Below are positions 1 to 7,831 of a stretch of 20,810 nt of DNA, piece after piece. The position numbers and the translations under genes were made by a program. Position 1 is the first letter of the stretch. Every line of letters begins with the position of its first letter. Origin of the DNA: JAJYZP01 sp049964535 (GTDB taxonomy: Bacteria > Actinomycetota > Acidimicrobiia > Acidimicrobiales > Acidimicrobiaceae); contig JBMFXG010000022.1 of the NCBI GenBank assembly GCA_049964535.1, forward strand, positions 1-20,810. Direction: 5' to 3'. Under the pieces are notes generated by a model. The model searched no databases, was not told the origin of the DNA, and saw only the letters and a list, made by a program, of their open reading frames with translations.

Positions 1-143
1 GCGTCCGTGCAGGATTTTCGGCCTCGACCAAGATCTCGCGCAAGGAGTTCGGACTGACCTGGAATGCACTCCTTGAAACAGGTGGAGCCGTCGTCAGCGA
101 TGAGGCCACCATCCATCTTGAGGTCGAACTCACCAAGGCTTAA
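1..143 (+). CDS. YceI family protein, C-terminal end (partial)
   Basis: The reading frame is open from the window edge (codons in phase from base 3) to a TAA at 141-143, giving the last 46 residues. They contain the segment SRKEFGLTWN followed by a Gly-rich turn and a final Thr-Ile-His-Leu-Glu-Val-Glu strand ending in Lys-Ala. This is the typical closing part of YceI-family proteins, single-domain lipocalin-like beta barrels that bind polyisoprenoid or other hydrophobic molecules. The start and any signal peptide lie outside the window, so location in the cell cannot be judged. The gene is followed by a strong hairpin and converges on the Nfu-type gene. Family assignment is fairly sure; the ligand and role are unknown. 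Confidence 0.8.
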   Translation, partial: VRAGFSASTKISRKEFGLTWNALLETGGAVVSDEATIHLEVELTKA

Positions 144-176
144 TCAAAAAGCAAAAGCTGAGTTTCTTAGCAAAAG

Positions 177-211
177 CGAAAGGTGGCGGACCCTTTGGTC
201 CCCACCTTTCG
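177..211. terminator. Bidirectional intrinsic terminator hairpin
   Basis: A 10-bp perfect outer stem (CGAAAGGTGG / CCACCTTTCG) and a 5-bp inner stem (GGACC / GGTCC) are separated by one bulged C and closed by a CTTT loop. The plus strand continues with a T-rich tail (TCGTTCTTCT) and the minus strand with CTTTTGC. It lies between the convergent YceI and Nfu genes, so it can end transcription from both sides. Confidence 0.85.
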
Positions 212-325
212 TCGTTCTTCTACTATGACTCACCACACCGTCGAGAGCCAGTTGTGAGCACAACCGCTTTCGCCGATATCAGTCTCTCCACGCAGGGCTC
301 CTCAAAGGGCCAATCGATAAAGGCT

Positions 326-949
326 CTACTTCTTCGAACCTGCGTAAAACGGATTCGATCCAGAGGCGTGATCCGTAACATCTACCACGTTGGTAATCTC
401 GGGAAGAGCATCTTGAATGGCTAGAGCAATGCCCTGAGATAGCGTTACCGAAGCAAGTCCGCACCCTTGGCATCCACCGCTCAGAGCCAGGTACGCAACG
501 CCGTCTACCACTCCCATAAGATCTGCCCGGCCCCCGTGCGCCGCTATCGACGGATTGACCTCATCCGCCAGAATCTCAATCACTCGCTGTGCTAGCTCAC
601 TCGACAGGGCCTCAGGAGGAAACTCCTGGACCTTAGGTCGCTCCGGAACATTCGGATTCAAAAGAACAAGACCAGCGCCCGGATCGAGGTCTAATGTTGC
701 ACCTTGCAAGCGTGTGACCGAGCCACTGGGCACAACGAAGACAACATCATCATAGGTCACGGTCATATCGCCATCAGAGATATCACTGAGCTCTTCAAAG
801 TAAACGTCATAGGTATAGCTCGAACCGTTATCACCGTTGACTTCAATCCAGAGTCCGAGCAACTCAGGATCCGGCTCCGCCAAACGTGCATCTTTAACCG
901 CTGCAAGTGCATCTTGTGACACGGACAGAATCGTCTTTACATCATCCAC
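326..949 (-). CDS. NfuA-type iron-sulfur cluster carrier (NifU C-terminal domain)
   Basis: The 207-residue protein has two parts. Residues about 1-105 resemble a degenerate A-type (IscA/HesB-like) domain with no cysteine left. Residues about 115-195 form a NifU C-terminal domain with the cluster-binding pair C160-Q-G-C163 inside GGCQGCGLAS. Such proteins bind a [4Fe-4S] cluster, probably at a dimer interface, and deliver it to client enzymes in the cytoplasm. The start is a GTG with GGAAGGA about 10 bases upstream. The gene is divergent from the ATP-grasp gene, with only 50 bases between the two starts. Several Fe-S proteins are encoded nearby (radical SAM enzyme, NuoF-like protein, ferredoxin), which are natural clients, but no specific link is shown. 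The family assignment is secure; the symbol nfuA would be by analogy only. Confidence 0.88.
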   Translation of the reverse strand: MDDVKTILSVSQDALAAVKDARLAEPDPELLGLWIEVNGDNGSSYTYDVYFEELSDISDGDMTVTYDDVVFVVPSGSVTRLQGATLDLDPGAGLVLLNPNVPERPKVQEFPPEALSSELAQRVIEILADEVNPSIAAHGGRADLMGVVDGVAYLALSGGCQGCGLASVTLSQGIALAIQDALPEITNVVDVTDHASGSNPFYAGSKK

Positions 950-965
950 GTGCTCTTGATCCTTC

Positions 966-982
966 CGAGACTCTAGGTCTCG
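966..982. promoter_or_regulatory. Inverted repeat in divergent promoter region (candidate operator)
   Basis: CGAGAC-TCTAG-GTCTCG is a perfect 6-bp inverted repeat with a 5-base spacer. It sits in the 50-base gap between the divergent starts of the Nfu gene (949) and the ATP-grasp gene (1000), where promoter elements of both genes must lie. A site of this form could bind a dimeric regulator. Its function is inferred from position only. Confidence 0.35.
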
Positions 983-999
983 TCTACTAGCCCCCTATC

Positions 1000-2280
1000 A
1001 TGGTAGTTGAAGTGAATAAAATCCTCTTAGTCTTGCCGTCAAAGAGCTATCGAAATCAAGCTTTCTTCGATGCAGCACGGTCTCTTGGGGTCGCAGTGAC
1101 GGTCGTAACCGATCAACCGTACCCTTACGGTTTCGGAGACAACGTTCTCGTAGCAGACCTCGATCACCATGCACTCGAAGGAGCCTCGGAGCGGATCCTC
1201 GCTCAAATCGACTCTTCCCAGTACGATGCGGTTGTCGGCGTCGACGACTCCTCGACATTGCTCGCTGCATCCCTCGCACAGCGTCTAGGCCTTCCTTCCT
1301 CTTCGCCGGAAGCCCTTGCAGCGTCGTCTAACAAGGAGTTAATGCGCAAGCGGCTCGGGAGCGTCGAGGCATCACAACCTCGGTGGTTGACGGTTGACCC
1401 TACAGACCCCGACCAAAGTGTGAACGAGATCGCAGCAAAGTTCGGAACCGGTCCAGTTGTCATCAAACCTCTATCTCTCTCGCAGTCCCGTGGAGTCATT
1501 CGGGCCAACAGCGAAGCTGAGCTGTACGATGCTCTCTCACTCACCGCTAGCGTCAATCGCCACTACGGTCACGAAGGGGAACCGCTACTCGTTGAGGAGT
1601 ACATTGAGGGTCGCGAAGTAGTTCTCGAGGGGATGTTGAACGCACAGAAACTAGTGACTCTCGCTATCTTCGACAAGCCGGAGCCACTCACCGGGCCCTA
1701 CTTCGAGGAGACCATATACCTTACCCCAACCAACCTTACCGACGCACAGTCCAAGGAGCTTCATCGAATACTTGAGCACTCCTGTCGCTCGCTCGGGCTG
1801 AGTCTCGGCCCTATCCACGCAGAGTTCCGCCTCACTGAAGACGGTCGACCGTATCTCATCGAACTTGCAGCCCGCACCATTGGAGGGCTCTGCTCAAAGA
1901 CGCTTCGCTTCTCGACCGGAGAGACCCTAGAGCATCTTGTTATTCTCAATGCGCTCGGCGCCGAGACCCACCACACCGAACAAGGACGATCTGCGGCTGG
2001 CGTGGTGATGCTGCCCACACCGGCAAGCGGCATTTTCCAGGGCCTGCGTAATCTCGATGAGATCAAGAGCATTCCCTTCGTCGAGGAGGTTGACATCACG
2101 GCACCGATTGGGAGCGAAGTATTTGCACCTCCGCTCTCCGAACAGTACTTGGGCTTTGTCTTCGTACGCGCACCCGGGAGACAAGCGGCGCTGCAGTCCC
2201 TCAGGGCCGTACTACGGGTCGCCTCAGTAGAGATCGAGACTGCCCCAACGCATCGCGCTGAGGACGTTGCGCACGGTTAA
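1000..2280 (+). CDS. ATP-grasp domain enzyme (carboxylate-amine ligase type)
   Basis: The 426-residue protein has an N-terminal Rossmann-like pre-ATP-grasp region (about 1-105), the ATP-grasp fold (about 110-320) and a C-terminal region. Visible ATP-grasp landmarks are NKELMRKRL near 111-119, the lysine strand VVIKP at 153-157, the hinge LLVEEYIEG at 196-204, and the metal-binding acidic pair in HAEFRLTEDG (E275) and YLIELAAR (E288). These enzymes join a carboxylate to an amine or similar nucleophile through an acyl phosphate, using ATP; the substrates cannot be read here. ATG at 1000 is chosen; GTG at 1012 is a possible alternative, and neither has a strong ribosome site, so the message may be nearly leaderless. 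It is followed after 24 bases by a radical SAM gene, suggesting one operon and linked chemistry. It resembles BL00867 or L-amino-acid ligase-like members more than purine or CarB enzymes. Confidence 0.82.
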   Translation: MVVEVNKILLVLPSKSYRNQAFFDAARSLGVAVTVVTDQPYPYGFGDNVLVADLDHHALEGASERILAQIDSSQYDAVVGVDDSSTLLAASLAQRLGLPSSSPEALAASSNKELMRKRLGSVEASQPRWLTVDPTDPDQSVNEIAAKFGTGPVVIKPLSLSQSRGVIRANSEAELYDALSLTASVNRHYGHEGEPLLVEEYIEGREVVLEGMLNAQKLVTLAIFDKPEPLTGPYFEETIYLTPTNLTDAQSKELHRILEHSCRSLGLSLGPIHAEFRLTEDGRPYLIELAARTIGGLCSKTLRFSTGETLEHLVILNALGAETHHTEQGRSAAGVVMLPTPASGIFQGLRNLDEIKSIPFVEEVDITAPIGSEVFAPPLSEQYLGFVFVRAPGRQAALQSLRAVLRVASVEIETAPTHRAEDVAHG

Positions 2281-2304
2281 CAGTAAGCACCATAGGGTAG
2301 AGGT

Positions 2305-3789
2305 GTGCGCTTCCTTCTGATTTCATCGTACGACCTCGGCCGACAACCACAGGCAGCCGCAGAGCTTGCCGGACTGTTGAGCATGCGCGGACACACTCTC
2401 GCAATTATCGATCTCTCACTTACCAGCCACATCCAAGCTCAACTAGTTTCGGCGTGTCACCACCTCAAACTCGACCCAGCAGCCACGGATGACCCTTGGC
2501 TCTCCTTGCTGCAGGGCTGCGACGGCATTGTCGTCTTTGTCTCAATGTTGACCTCGGCGACGCTTACCCAGCAGCTACTTGAGAACTTAAACGAGATAGT
2601 AGGTCTTCGATCTCGAATCGCCTTCACCGGCCTTTACGCCTCTTCACTCAACGATCTTCTCGAGAATTGCGACTTCGGTGAGACCTATGTTCACAACGGC
2701 CGCCAATCCAATGACCTCATCGGCTGGCTAGAAGGCAGTGAGCAACCGACGCTTCGTGACTGTAACACAAAAGAAGAGTCCTATCGGCCCAAAAGAGATC
2801 TCCTTCCCCGACTTGAGCTCTATAAAACCATCACGATCGGTTCGCAGACGAAGATCACAGGATCACTCGACACCACAGTCGGCTGTCGTCACCGCTGTCG
2901 GCACTGTCCGATACCGAGTATCTTCGATGGGCGGATTCAGGTCCATTCGCTCGATTCGATCATGGACGATATTGACAACCTTGTGAGTGCCGGTGCGAAA
3001 CATCTCTCTTTTGGAGACCCTGACTTTCTCAATGCTCCAGTTCACGCGCGCAAGGTCATCGCAGAGCTCCATCATCGCCATCCAACTGTCACCTTCGACG
3101 CAACCGTGAAGGTCGAACACATCATCCGACATCGAGATCTCTGGTCGGAGATGGCTGACGCTGGATGTCTCTACGTAACTTCAGCGATTGAATCGTTCTC
3201 GCCCCACGTACTGCGCATCCTCGACAAGGGCCACACCCCATCCGACCCGCAACGAGCTGCCAATATCCTCGATCGCCAAGGCATCGGACTCCACCCCACC
3301 TTCGTTCCGTTCACACCGTGGACAACCGAACAAGACATCTTTGACATATTTTCATTTCTCATTCAGAACGATCTCACGTCCGTTGTCGAGCCGGTTCAGC
3401 TTGGCATACGACTCCTAATCCCGCCTAATTCACTGCTACTCGAGCTTCCTGAAGTCACCGCTGTACTCCAAGGCTTCGACGCCACACGACACACCTACCA
3501 GTGGTTCAACGAGGACGCTCGTCTCGACCGGTTAGCCAATCTCATCGGAGAGATTACCTCTCGTGGCGCGGAGCGAGGAGCAGCTTATAGCGATACCATC
3601 GATGAGGTCATCGAAGCCGCAGAAGATGTCCTGGAACGTAAGTTCATACGTCCTCCAGTTCAGGTGCGCACAGCCCTCTCAGTCGTATCCTCGGAGCCAT
3701 GGTTCTGTTGCTCAGAACCGACCGACAATCAAAGAGGGGCCCTCGTCGGCCTTCGACCGAGATCCCTTGGTGCTCCTCGTTCCGCTTGA
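2305..3789 (+). CDS. Radical SAM enzyme with C-terminal Cys-Cys tail (CUAEP/CCAEP-tail type)
   Basis: The protein has 494 residues. Residues about 1-145 look like a cobalamin-binding-type Rossmann domain (start RFLLISSYDLG, later a Gly-rich GSEQP segment), but no clear DxHxxG motif is visible. The radical SAM core begins near 185 with C194-RHR-C198-RH-C201, the CxxxCxxC site for the [4Fe-4S] cluster that cleaves S-adenosylmethionine; SFGDPDF (about 235-241) fits the SAM-binding region. Near the C terminus is WFCCSEPT (C468, C469), matching the CCAEP form of a family known as CUAEP/CCAEP-tail radical SAM proteins, in which some members carry selenocysteine at the second position. Here both codons (TGT TGC) encode Cys. 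GTG at 2305 is preceded by GGGTAGAG. It lies between the ATP-grasp gene and the helicase, 3 bases before the latter. Substrate unknown. Confidence 0.82.
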   Translation: MRFLLISSYDLGRQPQAAAELAGLLSMRGHTLAIIDLSLTSHIQAQLVSACHHLKLDPAATDDPWLSLLQGCDGIVVFVSMLTSATLTQQLLENLNEIVGLRSRIAFTGLYASSLNDLLENCDFGETYVHNGRQSNDLIGWLEGSEQPTLRDCNTKEESYRPKRDLLPRLELYKTITIGSQTKITGSLDTTVGCRHRCRHCPIPSIFDGRIQVHSLDSIMDDIDNLVSAGAKHLSFGDPDFLNAPVHARKVIAELHHRHPTVTFDATVKVEHIIRHRDLWSEMADAGCLYVTSAIESFSPHVLRILDKGHTPSDPQRAANILDRQGIGLHPTFVPFTPWTTEQDIFDIFSFLIQNDLTSVVEPVQLGIRLLIPPNSLLLELPEVTAVLQGFDATRHTYQWFNEDARLDRLANLIGEITSRGAERGAAYSDTIDEVIEAAEDVLERKFIRPPVQVRTALSVVSSEPWFCCSEPTDNQRGALVGLRPRSLGAPRSA

Positions 3790-3792
3790 CAG

Positions 3793-5865
3793 ATGACCGA
3801 CGACCGAACCATCCATCAGGACTTGCTGGCATCTCTCGACGAACAACAGCGACTCTGTGTAACTGAACCCTCTCCAGCTCTCTGCATCGTCGCACCAGCG
3901 GGATCAGGGAAGACAACGGTTCTCACCCGACGAATTGCTTATCGAGTCATGACACGGGCCGCTCAAGCAAGTCGTATTCTTGCGATCTCCTACACCCGCG
4001 CCGCAGCATATCAACTCAAACGTCGTACCGAGGAGCTCCTCGACGGCCAAAGTATTCAATCCGGTACCTTGCACTCGATCGCGCTACAGTCGCTAAAGCG
4101 GTACTGGGCCTATCGAGGTATGCGTGTACCCTCGGTCCTGGAGCGAAAAGAGTCGCTGATCGCCCTCGCCGTTGCCGAAACCGGAGCCTCTCGGTCATCA
4201 CCTGACCAAAGTGAATCGCTACCCGGCTCCCAACAGAGCGTTCGAGCAGCGATGGAGATCATCGGCCTCGCCCAAGCTGCAGGCCTGACCCCGGAGACAC
4301 TCACCGAGAGCGATAGGATTCGTTTTCTACTCGATCGAGTTGATCCGAGCGCTATCAGGAGCATCTTCGTGCGCTACGAGCAGCTCAAGAGGGAACGCAA
4401 CCTTCTCGACTTCGACGATATCCTCTCATCCTGCGCTACTGCACTTGCTGAAGACGAACAGTTCGCTGCAGGTGAACGCTTTCTCTACCGTGAGCTCTAC
4501 GTCGATGAGTTCCAAGACATGAGTCCAGCACAGGTGCATGTACTTCTCGGTTACCTTGGCGAGAGAGACCGAGTCACGATCGTTGGAGATCCTCGCCAAG
4601 CCATCTACGGCTTTAGCGGTTCCGACCCCAATCTCATGGGGGAGATGCGCTCCAACTTTCCTGACATGAAGATGATTCAACTGACCAAGAACTATCGTTG
4701 CACTCCAGAGATCCTTGTCAGTGCCAACAGTCTCCTAAGAGAGCTCCCCAACGACCTAGTCGGGTCACCAGGCTCTGCCACTCGACCGACACAACCAAGT
4801 TCTCGACCGCAAATCTTCGCCGCAGAGGACGAGCTCGAGGAGACGACAATAGCCATACGGCATATCAAAGAACAGCTCTATCGAGGAGTCTCCCCCCGCG
4901 CTATCGCAGCGTTGGCGCGCACGCATCACGTCCTGCAACCGCTTCGCGTCGCGCTCCATCGTGCATCGATTCCTTACCACACTTCTGAGAGTACAGACCT
5001 TTCAACCGCCGATGCTGCCCGCACAGCGCTACAGGAGATCACCTACTCACAGCATCCCCAATCGCTGAGCGAGCTACGAGATATCTTGGAGTCGCACCTC
5101 GACGGTAGCGCACCGCATACAGTCTCGCTAGAGGCGATCCACCGGCTCCACGAAGCCGTCGCACGAGCCCGACGAGAAGACTCTACGCTCACACTGAGTG
5201 AATTCGTCGAGCTCTACGAAGCAGGAGCCTTCGACACGGTCGCTCGCTCTCAAGGTATTACCCTGAGCACCTTCCACAGGGCAAAAGGGCTGCAGTGGCA
5301 CCACGTTCACTTACTCGGCGTCGAAGACGGGCTCGTTCCACACAGTCACGCTCGCACCGCAGCCGCTCTTGCGGAGGAGCGTCGCCTTCTCTACGTGGCT
5401 ATGACGAGGGCGACGAACTCGCTCGTGATTACTCACGCTGAGTCCCGGGTTTTCAACGCTCGCTCCCAGCGTCGACGACGATCTCCATTCCTCGACGCCC
5501 TAAGTCCAACTGAACCGCTCCAGGCGCATCGCGAGCAAGACCTAGGCACAACCCTGACAGCTATCGAGGAGACTCTCGGCGGCACACGAGAACTGCGCAC
5601 TCTCCGGCGCTACCAGGCGCTCGAACGGTGGAGGATTCAGGCCTCTCGAGCAGCTCGGGTCAGTCCCACTTCAGTTCTCGACACCAAAGCGTTGCGCAAA
5701 CTCTCGTTATACGATTCGCTCAAAGACGAAGAAGAGCTTGCACGTCGAATCGACCAGGAATCCGTTCGCTCATCTCGTCACCGCCGAGAGCTACTCCACC
5801 TACTCATGGAGCTCGATCACGAAGAGTACGACCTTTCCGATACGTATCGAGCCCAAAACCATTGA
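3793..5865 (+). CDS. UvrD/Rep-type (SF1A) DNA helicase, UvrD2-like
   Basis: The 690-residue protein carries the SF1A helicase motifs in order: Walker A APAGSGKTT (35-43), a motif Ia variant SYTRAAAYQLKRR, Walker B VDEFQD (237-242), GDPRQAIYGF (265-274), TKNYRCTPEIL, the motif V region STFHRAKGLQWHHV and VAMTRATNSL near 530. The C-terminal 85 residues (RTLRRYQALERWR, then PTSVLDTKALRKL) look like an HRDC nucleic-acid-binding domain. This architecture matches mycobacterial UvrD2, a 3'-5' DNA helicase of genome maintenance. Unlike UvrD2, no four-cysteine metal motif is seen between the helicase core and HRDC. The start is an ATG 3 bases after the radical SAM stop, so the two are probably co-transcribed. 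The helicase call is certain; UvrD2 orthology is likely but not proven. Confidence 0.93.
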   Translation: MTDDRTIHQDLLASLDEQQRLCVTEPSPALCIVAPAGSGKTTVLTRRIAYRVMTRAAQASRILAISYTRAAAYQLKRRTEELLDGQSIQSGTLHSIALQSLKRYWAYRGMRVPSVLERKESLIALAVAETGASRSSPDQSESLPGSQQSVRAAMEIIGLAQAAGLTPETLTESDRIRFLLDRVDPSAIRSIFVRYEQLKRERNLLDFDDILSSCATALAEDEQFAAGERFLYRELYVDEFQDMSPAQVHVLLGYLGERDRVTIVGDPRQAIYGFSGSDPNLMGEMRSNFPDMKMIQLTKNYRCTPEILVSANSLLRELPNDLVGSPGSATRPTQPSSRPQIFAAEDELEETTIAIRHIKEQLYRGVSPRAIAALARTHHVLQPLRVALHRASIPYHTSESTDLSTADAARTALQEITYSQHPQSLSELRDILESHLDGSAPHTVSLEAIHRLHEAVARARREDSTLTLSEFVELYEAGAFDTVARSQGITLSTFHRAKGLQWHHVHLLGVEDGLVPHSHARTAAALAEERRLLYVAMTRATNSLVITHAESRVFNARSQRRRRSPFLDALSPTEPLQAHREQDLGTTLTAIEETLGGTRELRTLRRYQALERWRIQASRAARVSPTSVLDTKALRKLSLYDSLKDEEELARRIDQESVRSSRHRRELLHLLMELDHEEYDLSDTYRAQNH

Positions 5866-6204
5866 CACCGACCTCCTTGTTGCTCGAAGATCACAACCGT
5901 ACTGTCAACTCGACGTCACGGTAGCTACCGTCAGACCTCAGCGAGCAAGAACCATCGAAGAGTCTACGAAGATGGACTACCGAGTGAAACGGTCCAAATC
6001 TTTCTCGGTAGGGCGGTCCGCCACCCAGCCACAGTGCAGGCCTTCCCTACAGAGCGCAACCCATCTCTCGCCGTGGTCGGTAGTACCGATCGAGACGTAC
6101 CTCATTGAGCTCGTACCACGCTGATCTTTCCGTACAGCTCAACACCGAGCACCGTTCTCAGCACTCTCACAGAACTACGTCTGCGGTCGTAACTCCGCGC
6201 TCCA
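5866..6204. other. Convergent intergenic region with several small palindromes
   Basis: These 339 bases lie between the ends of the helicase (+) and rarA (-). One plus frame stays open through most of it (to 6124) but starts inside the helicase, has no ribosome site and gives no recognisable protein, so it is not called. Three compact dyads are visible: ACGGTAGCTACCGT (5918-5931), GGCGG-t-CCGCC (6012-6022) and TCGGTA-g-TACCGA (6077-6089). No classical hairpin with a T tract was found. Confidence 0.6.
5918..5931. repeat. 14-bp perfect palindrome, shared CGGTA core
   Basis: ACGGTAGCTACCGT reads the same on both strands. A related dyad, TCGGTA-g-TACCGA, lies at 6077-6089. Both contain a CGGTA arm facing a TACCG arm with a 1- or 2-base centre, so they may be two copies of a protein-binding site. 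This is an observation from sequence only. Confidence 0.45.
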
Positions 6205-7455
6205 TCACTCAATCCTTGGAGTTGGCAAGAGATTGGAGAGGAGATCACTAGGCACCTGCGGGGGAAGGTTACTATCACTCGACCGACGAGTTGCACTCGA
6301 CCCCGTCGGAACGCGACCAAAACGCTCCTCGATCGCTCGAATCCCACCACGAAGATGCTCGGGCACTCCTGCTGACTGCGTTCGATAGGCTTCTTGGAGG
6401 GCAACCTCGATAGCGTCGTAGGCAAGTCGAGACTTGGGGAGCGACGACATCGTAATGACTGCGTGCGCAAGCGTCACCCGCGCCTCGGGCATACCAATGC
6501 GCTCTACCAGAGCAAACGTTGCATTAGCAACGGCAAGAGCTTGATTGTGGTGGGGACCTATGTCCTCAGAGGCGAAGATCGCTAACCTGCGAGCAATGAA
6601 ACGTGGCTCCTCACCAGCAACGATCAAACGAGCAAGCCAGTAGAGCGCTGCACGCGTATCAGAGGCTCGCATCGACTTAATGAGCGCCGACGTGAGCTCA
6701 TAGTGTGTCGTGGCGTCGATGCCTTTCCACGCGACAAGTTCGTGGGTCTCGACATCGCTGTCGCCCAGCTCAAGCGGCTGATCCGGAGATGCACCCCTCA
6801 TCGTTCTCGCCCGGAATGCCACAGACTCCAAGATCGAGAGGGCCCGTCGTCCGTCGCCATGAGCACCCGCAGCGATGGCGTCAAGCAGTGTCTCCGATAC
6901 CGTCACCCTCTCGTGAAGAGCACCTCGGCGAATGATCTCCCTCACATCACCACCCGGCAGCGCCTCGAGCTCGATCACCGAAACTCTCGAGAGGAGGGCA
7001 GGAACCAGCGTTACGTATGGGTTCTCAGTCGTTGCTCCTAGCAAACTGAAGACTCCATCTTCCAATGGAGCGAGCAGCGCGTCCTGCTGCACCTTAGAGA
7101 ACCGATGGATCTCATCGATGAAACAGACCGTTATCTGCCCATGGGTCCGAGAGCGATTCGCTGCATCGGTAGCTACAGCTTTGACATCTTTCACCCCGGA
7201 ACTCGTGGCAGAGAGCTCCACAACGTAAGCTCCAAGCTCTCGGGCTACGAGTCGAGCGATCGTTGTCTTCCCGACGCCAGGTGGACCAGCGAAGATGACC
7301 GCACACTGCCGCCCCCCTTCGATCACTCTTCGCAGAAGACTCGATTCGCCCAACACGGCTCGATGTCCGACGACATCCTCTAGTCGCTGCGGACGAGCCC
7401 GAGCAGCAAGAGGGGCGACAGCTCCGTCATCTGAGAACTCAAAAAGCGTATCCAC
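6205..7455 (-). CDS. rarA: Replication-associated recombination protein A (AAA+ ATPase)
   Basis: The 416-residue protein is RarA (MgsA), the bacterial relative of eukaryotic WRNIP1/Mgs1. It acts at stalled replication forks and shares its fold with clamp-loader subunits. Visible motifs are the N-terminal box PLAARARPQRLEDVVGH (about 15-31), Walker A GPPGVGKTT (57-65), Walker B CFIDEIHR (111-118), sensor 1 GATTENP (140-146) and sensor 2 GDGRRALS. The C-terminal part (ARLIVAGEEPRFIARRL, FASEDIG, then PKSRLAYDAI) is the tetramerisation region typical of the family. Length is close to the usual 420-450. The start is a GTG with a perfect GGAGGT 7 bases upstream. The extreme C terminus (after residue 385) is Ser- and Pro-rich and poorly conserved. 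It appears monocistronic. Confidence 0.96.
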   Translation of the reverse strand: MDTLFEFSDDGAVAPLAARARPQRLEDVVGHRAVLGESSLLRRVIEGGRQCAVIFAGPPGVGKTTIARLVARELGAYVVELSATSSGVKDVKAVATDAANRSRTHGQITVCFIDEIHRFSKVQQDALLAPLEDGVFSLLGATTENPYVTLVPALLSRVSVIELEALPGGDVREIIRRGALHERVTVSETLLDAIAAGAHGDGRRALSILESVAFRARTMRGASPDQPLELGDSDVETHELVAWKGIDATTHYELTSALIKSMRASDTRAALYWLARLIVAGEEPRFIARRLAIFASEDIGPHHNQALAVANATFALVERIGMPEARVTLAHAVITMSSLPKSRLAYDAIEVALQEAYRTQSAGVPEHLRGGIRAIEERFGRVPTGSSATRRSSDSNLPPQVPSDLLSNLLPTPRIE

Positions 7456-7831
7456 CCCTGCTACCTCCGCCTCGGTACACCTCTGCGCCAGCTAGCACCA
7501 TCTCAACCTTCTTGAACCATGGCACTCGAATCGTTCGTACGCGGCTCTCACGTCGTCACCAAAGACAACCTAATGCTGCCGAACGTTGCACCACCCTTCC
7601 TCATACAAGCGACCGAGGAGCGTGCAGGCGTAACGACCCTTCAAAACCTTCGTTGCCCGTTACCGCCCTCAGCACCGTCTCGCGCTTAGAGAATCAGCCA
7701 CCAGCGACACCCCAGATGCTCGTGAGGTGCGGGCCTATCGCACACCATCCCAGCTCTACGAATGTTCACCTAGGAAGCTGGGAATCCAAGGAACTGCGCT
7801 CAATCTCTCGTTATCGAGTGTTGAGTACATC
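7456..7831. other. Gene-poor region upstream of rarA
   Basis: These 376 bases lie between the rarA start and the ferredoxin stop. They must hold the rarA promoter and the 3' end of the redox operon. Two plus frames are open here but lack ribosome sites and family resemblance; one is a 56-codon frame from ATG 7519 to TAG 7689. An 8-bp inverted repeat lies at 7748-7783. Nothing else is recognised. Confidence 0.6.
7748..7783 (-). terminator. Candidate stem-loop after the redox operon
   Basis: TCCCAGCT (7748-7755) and AGCTGGGA (7776-7783) form a perfect 8-bp inverted repeat around a 20-base loop. It lies 48 bases beyond the ferredoxin stop, a suitable place for operon termination or a 3'-end barrier. 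No T tract follows on the minus strand, so it is not a classical intrinsic terminator. Confidence 0.3.

Noticed and set aside
3700..3723. In-frame TGA selenocysteine in the radical SAM tail
   Set aside because: The two tail codons are TGT and TGC, so this member is the all-cysteine form; no SECIS-like stem was needed or seen.
5738..6124. A 128-codon plus-strand frame overlapping the helicase end
   Set aside because: Its first third lies inside the helicase gene in another frame, it has no ribosome site and the translation shows no known fold.
7519..7689. A 56-codon plus-strand frame (starts MALESFVRGS) upstream of rarA
   Set aside because: No ribosome-binding site, no recognisable family and no conserved-looking motif; a short open frame of this size is expected by chance.
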